Part shown: piece by piece, positions 58,993 through 64,000 of the stretch | How the letters are laid out: each line of letters opens with the position of its first letter | Position numbering within the stretch: position 1 is the first letter of the stretch | Origin: Streptomyces liliiviolaceus | Lineage (GTDB): Bacteria > Actinomycetota > Actinomycetes > Streptomycetales > Streptomycetaceae | Length of the DNA stretch: 64,000 bases | Assembly: GCF_018070025.1 (NCBI RefSeq) | Contig: NZ_JAGPYQ010000002.1 | Location: 1-64,000, forward strand | Direction of reading: 5' to 3' | Made by a program: the position numbers and the translations under genes | The notes under the pieces: generated by a model | Database searches by the model: none | The model's input: the letters and a program-made list of their open reading frames with translations, nothing else | Told to the model about the DNA's origin: nothing

Positions 58993-60258
58993 ATGCCGAT
59001 GCAACCCTGGTTTCCCGGTGCCAAGCTGGGCATCTTCATCCACTACGGCGTCTACGCCGTCGGTGGCGCCGCCGAGTCCTGGTCCTTCTACACGGGCGAG
59101 ATGACGCACGAGCAGTACATGAAACAGCTCGACGGTTTCAGCGCGTCGCGTTACGACCCCGACGCCTGGGCCGAGTTGTTCGCCCGCGTCGGCGCCCGGT
59201 ACGCGGTCCTGACCACCCGGCACCACGACGGGGTCGCCCTCTGGGACACCGATCACCGCAATCTCGACGTGGTCCGGGACACCCCGGCGGGCCGCGACCT
59301 CGTCACCGGGTTCGTCGAGGCACTGCGCGCCCGGGACCTCAAGGTCGGCCTCTACTACTCGCACTCCGACTGGAACCACCCGGACTACGCGAGTGAGCGG
59401 CACCCGGGGCCGTACATCGTGCCGCTGAACGCGTACTCGCAGGCCGAGCCCGGCCGGGAGGACCCGGCGGCCTGGGCGCGCTATCTCGCGTACCGCGACG
59501 GACAGGTCCGCGAACTCGTCGAACGCTTCCGGCCCGACATCCTCTGGTTCGACGGCGAGTGGGAGCGCACCGAGGAGCAGTGGCGGACGGACGAGCTCGC
59601 CGACCTGATCCTCGCGGGCAATCCGGACACCGTCCTCAACGGCCGGATACCCGGCCACGGCGACTACGCCACGCCCGAACAGGGCACCCCGCTCCAGGCC
59701 CCGGACGGCCCGTGGGAACTGTGCCTCACCATCAACGGCTCATGGAGCCACCGGCCGCAGGACCGCGACTTCAAGTCGGTGCGCCAGCTGGTGCGGTACT
59801 TCACCGAGACCATCGGCATGGGCGGCAATCTGCTGCTGGCCGCGGCACCGCGCGAGGACGGCACGATCCCCGAGGAACAGATCACCCGCATGGAGGGCCT
59901 CGGCGCGTGGATCGGGCGGCACTCGGACGCCGTGTACGGCACGGTCGCCGGGCTGCCCGCCGGGCACCACTACGGCCCCAGCACCCTGTCCGCCGACCGG
60001 CGCACGCTGTATCTGGTGTGCTTCGACGCGCCGCGCGACTCCGTGTCGGTCCGGGGGCTGCGCAACCGGGTCCGGCGCGTCACGGTCCTCGGCACGGGCA
60101 CGGAACTGGGCCATCACGTCACGGGCGGGCTCGACACCGTACCGGGGGTGACGTGGATCGACGCGCCCGCGGCGGCCGATCTGGACGAGGAGGCGACCGT
60201 GCTGGCCGTGGAACTGGAGGGGGAACTGGACCTGTACACGGGGGCGGGCCGGCTCTGA
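58993..60258 (+). CDS. GH29 alpha-L-fucosidase (cytoplasmic)
   Basis: 421-aa fucosidase with no signal peptide. GH29 features are FPGAKLGIFIHYGVYAVGGA, YAVLTTRHHDGVALWDTDH, KVGLYYSHSDWNHPDY, nucleophile Asp187 (PDILWFDGEWE), and GMGGNLLLAAAPREDGTIPE. The C-terminal beta domain (about 330-421) is shorter than in secreted enzymes. It removes terminal fucose from small imported glycans. It is divergent from the amylase gene, and convergent with the permease/hydrolase-remnant operon that ends 6 bp after it. Confidence 0.94.
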   Translation: MPMQPWFPGAKLGIFIHYGVYAVGGAAESWSFYTGEMTHEQYMKQLDGFSASRYDPDAWAELFARVGARYAVLTTRHHDGVALWDTDHRNLDVVRDTPAGRDLVTGFVEALRARDLKVGLYYSHSDWNHPDYASERHPGPYIVPLNAYSQAEPGREDPAAWARYLAYRDGQVRELVERFRPDILWFDGEWERTEEQWRTDELADLILAGNPDTVLNGRIPGHGDYATPEQGTPLQAPDGPWELCLTINGSWSHRPQDRDFKSVRQLVRYFTETIGMGGNLLLAAAPREDGTIPEEQITRMEGLGAWIGRHSDAVYGTVAGLPAGHHYGPSTLSADRRTLYLVCFDAPRDSVSVRGLRNRVRRVTVLGTGTELGHHVTGGLDTVPGVTWIDAPAAADLDEEATVLAVELEGELDLYTGAGRL

Positions 60259-60263
60259 CGTGC

Positions 60264-60329
60264 TCACTTCGTTCCGGTGAGCAGCATGTCGATGACGGCG
60301 AGGTGGGCGGGGGTCCCGTCGCCGCTCAT
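60264..60329 (-). pseudogene. Remnant of an isochorismatase-like cysteine hydrolase gene
   Basis: 21 codons remain: start MSGDGTPAHLAVIDM, then LLTGTK and a stop. PAHLAVIDM(Q) is the usual start of isochorismatase-type cysteine hydrolases. The ATG overlaps the permease stop by 4 bp, the classic coupling of a real gene, but everything after codon 15 is lost and the frame stops 6 bp from the end of the convergent fucosidase gene. A deletion or rearrangement that brought the fucosidase gene here is the simplest explanation. Confidence 0.6.
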
Positions 60330-61789
60330 GCCTTCAGCGTCTTCCCGTCCACCGGTCCGCTCGGAGCCTGTGCCTCCTGCGTACGCACCCTTCCCCCACC
60401 GAGTGCGAGGGTGCCGAGGAAGCCGAGGGCGAGCGCGGCGAGGACGCCCAGGTTCACGTAGGCCCAGGTGCCGTCCTTGCCGCCGAGGCCGAGGGGGCCG
60501 AGCAGATAGCCCTGCCACTCCAGCCAGTCGGCGGCCGAGTTGGTGACCAGGCCCCACCCGAGCGCGGTGGCGGCGAGGGTGAGCAGCAGCGGGAGCGGTT
60601 CGACGTCTCCGTAGCGGCCCTTCACCCGGAACAGGTCGGCCTCGTCGTAGTCGCGGCGGCGCAGCGCCAGGTCGGCGAGCATCACTCCGCACCAGGCGGC
60701 GACCGGTACGCCGAGCGTGGTGAGGAAGCCGATGAACTGGCCCAGGAAGTCGTCGGCGACGAAGACGATGTAGACGGAGCCCGCGATCATCAGGACACCG
60801 TCCAGCAGGGCCGCCAGATAGCGCGGTACGCGCAGGCCCGCGGCGAGCAGGGCCAGGCCGGAGGAGTAGATGTCGAGGACCGCGCCGCCGACCAGGCCGA
60901 GTACGGCCACCACGGCGAAGGGGACCAGGAACCAGGTGGGCAGGATCGTGGTGAGCGCGCCGATCGGGTCGCCCGCGATGGCCGTACTGAGGGTCGTGGA
61001 CGATCCGGCGAGCAGCAGGCCGAAGACCAGCAGGAGCAGGGGTGCCACCGAGGCGCCGAAGGTCGTCCACCCGGCCACGCCCCGGCCGGAGGAGTCGCGC
61101 GGCAGATAGCGCGAGTAGTCGGCGGCGGCGTTGACCCAGCCGAGGCCGAAGCCGGTCATCATGAAGACCAGGGCGCCGATGAGCTCCTGGGCGGAGCCTG
61201 CCGGTACGGCGCTGACGGCCGACCAGTGGATGTGGTCGGCGACGAGCCCGATGTAGACGACGGTCAGGACCCCGGTGACGACGGTGATGACCGTCTGGAG
61301 CCGCATGATCAGGTCGAATCCCATCACTCCGCCGACCACGACGAGCGCGCCGACGACGATCAGGGCGACCACCTCGGTCCCGGTGCCGCCACCCCAACCG
61401 AGCCGGTCGAGCACGGTGGAGGTGGCCATGGTCGCCAGCGCCGTGAGGACGGTCTCCCAGCCGACGGTGAGCATCCAGGACACGACGGCGGGGAGCCGGT
61501 TGCCGCGCACACCGTAGGCGGCCCGGCTGAGCACCATCGTCGGCGCCGAGCCGCGCTTGCCCGCGACCGCGACGAGTCCGCAGAGCAGGAAGGAGAAGAC
61601 GATCCCGATCACTCCGGCGGCCAGGGCCTGCCAGAAGGAGATCCCGAACCCGAGCACGAAGGATCCGTAGCTCAGCCCGAGGATGGAGACGTTCGCCCCG
61701 AACCAGGGCCAGAAGAGCGTACGCGGCGTGCCTTTCCGCTCGCCGTCCCCGATCACATCGAGCCCGTGCGCCTCGACCTGCAACGCCAT
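60326..61789 (-). CDS. NCS1-family purine/cytosine permease
   Basis: 487-aa membrane transporter with 12 predicted helices. Family landmarks are TLFWPWFGANVSILGLSYGS, GSAPTMVLSRAAYGVRGNRL (the conserved G-x-x-xxMxxSRxxFG region), GFGLGWVNAAADYSRYLP (TM6 substrate site), and VPVAAWCGVMLADLALRRRD. The ATG at 61789 begins the homology; the frame continues upstream to 61831. It imports nucleobases, hydantoins or thiamine-like compounds with H+ or Na+. The stop overlaps the truncated cysteine-hydrolase gene, which probably once acted on the imported substrate. Confidence 0.92.
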   Translation of the reverse strand: MALQVEAHGLDVIGDGERKGTPRTLFWPWFGANVSILGLSYGSFVLGFGISFWQALAAGVIGIVFSFLLCGLVAVAGKRGSAPTMVLSRAAYGVRGNRLPAVVSWMLTVGWETVLTALATMATSTVLDRLGWGGGTGTEVVALIVVGALVVVGGVMGFDLIMRLQTVITVVTGVLTVVYIGLVADHIHWSAVSAVPAGSAQELIGALVFMMTGFGLGWVNAAADYSRYLPRDSSGRGVAGWTTFGASVAPLLLLVFGLLLAGSSTTLSTAIAGDPIGALTTILPTWFLVPFAVVAVLGLVGGAVLDIYSSGLALLAAGLRVPRYLAALLDGVLMIAGSVYIVFVADDFLGQFIGFLTTLGVPVAAWCGVMLADLALRRRDYDEADLFRVKGRYGDVEPLPLLLTLAATALGWGLVTNSAADWLEWQGYLLGPLGLGGKDGTWAYVNLGVLAALALGFLGTLALGGGRVRTQEAQAPSGPVDGKTLKA

Positions 61790-61840
61790 CACCGACCTGC
61801 CCGTCAGGAGTCCGGATACAGCAAACCCCACGCCCCCGGA

Positions 61841-61889
61841 AGGGGCGCAGGGGAACTGCGCGCCCCGTCAGGGGCGCGGGGAACTGCGC
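61841..61889. repeat. Two inverted copies of the 20-bp dispersed repeat
   Basis: AGGGGCGC(A)GGGGAACTGCGC at 61841-61861 (one extra A) and the exact 20-mer at 61870-61889, in direct orientation to each other, between icd (stop 61951) and the permease start (61789). Confidence 0.8.
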
Positions 61890-61950
61890 GCTCAGCCACG
61901 ACGCGCCGGCAGACGGCGTCGAACCGTCAGCGGCACACCGAGGCCAAAAA

Positions 61951-64000
<2,050 letters not shown>

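Overview
The window is chromosomal DNA of a streptomycete (Streptomyces or a very close actinomycete). The evidence is very high GC with third-position GC bias, many GTG and TTG starts, genes packed with 4-bp ATGA/GTGA overlaps, and families typical of the genus: MEDS-domain anti-sigma regulators, an ECF42 sigma factor with its DGPF partner, secreted polysaccharidases, and ABC sugar importers without their own ATPase. I saw no tRNA, rRNA, CRISPR array, transposase, integrase or phage gene. The first gene (response regulator) and the last gene (monomeric isocitrate dehydrogenase) are cut by the window edges.

Layout. 1-2.6 kb: a NarL/DevR-type response regulator and a convergent DevS-like GAF histidine kinase. 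2.7-5.6 kb: an acetylxylan esterase, a broken beta-lactamase-like gene, and a GntR/HutC regulator with a DasR-box-like palindrome upstream. 5.6-8.5 kb: an MMPL exporter and a divergent TetR regulator sharing an operator. 8.5-12.7 kb: two coupled MEDS-domain genes (one with STAS, one with a HATPase) and a divergent AfsR-like ATPase without a DNA-binding domain. 12.7-15.5 kb: a chloroperoxidase-type hydrolase, CorA and a VOC protein, with three separate tandem repeats. 15.6-20.2 kb: the Kdp potassium pump operon (small ORF-kdpF-kdpA-kdpB-kdpC). 20.4-24.6 kb: a methyltransferase, a GH13 glucosidase, and ECF42 plus DGPF. 24.7-27.3 kb: a P450 and an acyl-CoA-dehydrogenase-fold flavoprotein. 27.6-32.7 kb: a short Rho paralogue, a D-Ala-D-Ala carboxypeptidase, and two polyprenol-phosphomannose-dependent mannosyltransferases, one overlapping the carboxypeptidase gene antisense.

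32.8-38.8 kb is nitrogen metabolism: glutaminase, then an L-asparagine operon (FadR-type regulator, permease, asparaginase, aspartase) that would convert asparagine to fumarate and ammonia. 38.8-41.9 kb holds two overlapping crcB fluoride-channel genes, a SnoaL-like protein and an acyl-CoA ligase. 41.9-50.2 kb is a galactan-utilisation locus: a secreted GH53 endo-galactanase cuts the polymer, the ABC importer (binding lipoprotein and two permeases) takes up galacto-oligosaccharides, a cytoplasmic GH42 beta-galactosidase finishes them, and a LacI repressor gene closes the operon. The LacI-type operator lies on the -10 region of the transporter promoter. 50.2-54.3 kb: two SseB-like paralogues flank a TMEM165/GDT1 cation transporter with a yybP-ykoY (Mn2+) riboswitch leader, a VOC protein, a MarR and an AraC regulator. 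54.4-64 kb: a second ACAD-fold protein, a large secreted amylase with two CBM25-like modules and a MalR-like control region, a GH29 fucosidase, an NCS1 permease with a 21-codon remnant of a cysteine hydrolase, and icd.

Most interesting are the Rho paralogue that has lost the RNA-stacking aromatic residues of the primary binding site, the MEDS/STAS/HATPase plus HTH-less ATPase cluster, the Mn2+ riboswitch, the nested-inverted-repeat element at 43.6-43.8 kb, the 20-bp dispersed repeat family, the clustered in-frame-length tandem repeats, and the two gene remnants. All family assignments come from reading motifs and remembered family features; no database search was run.
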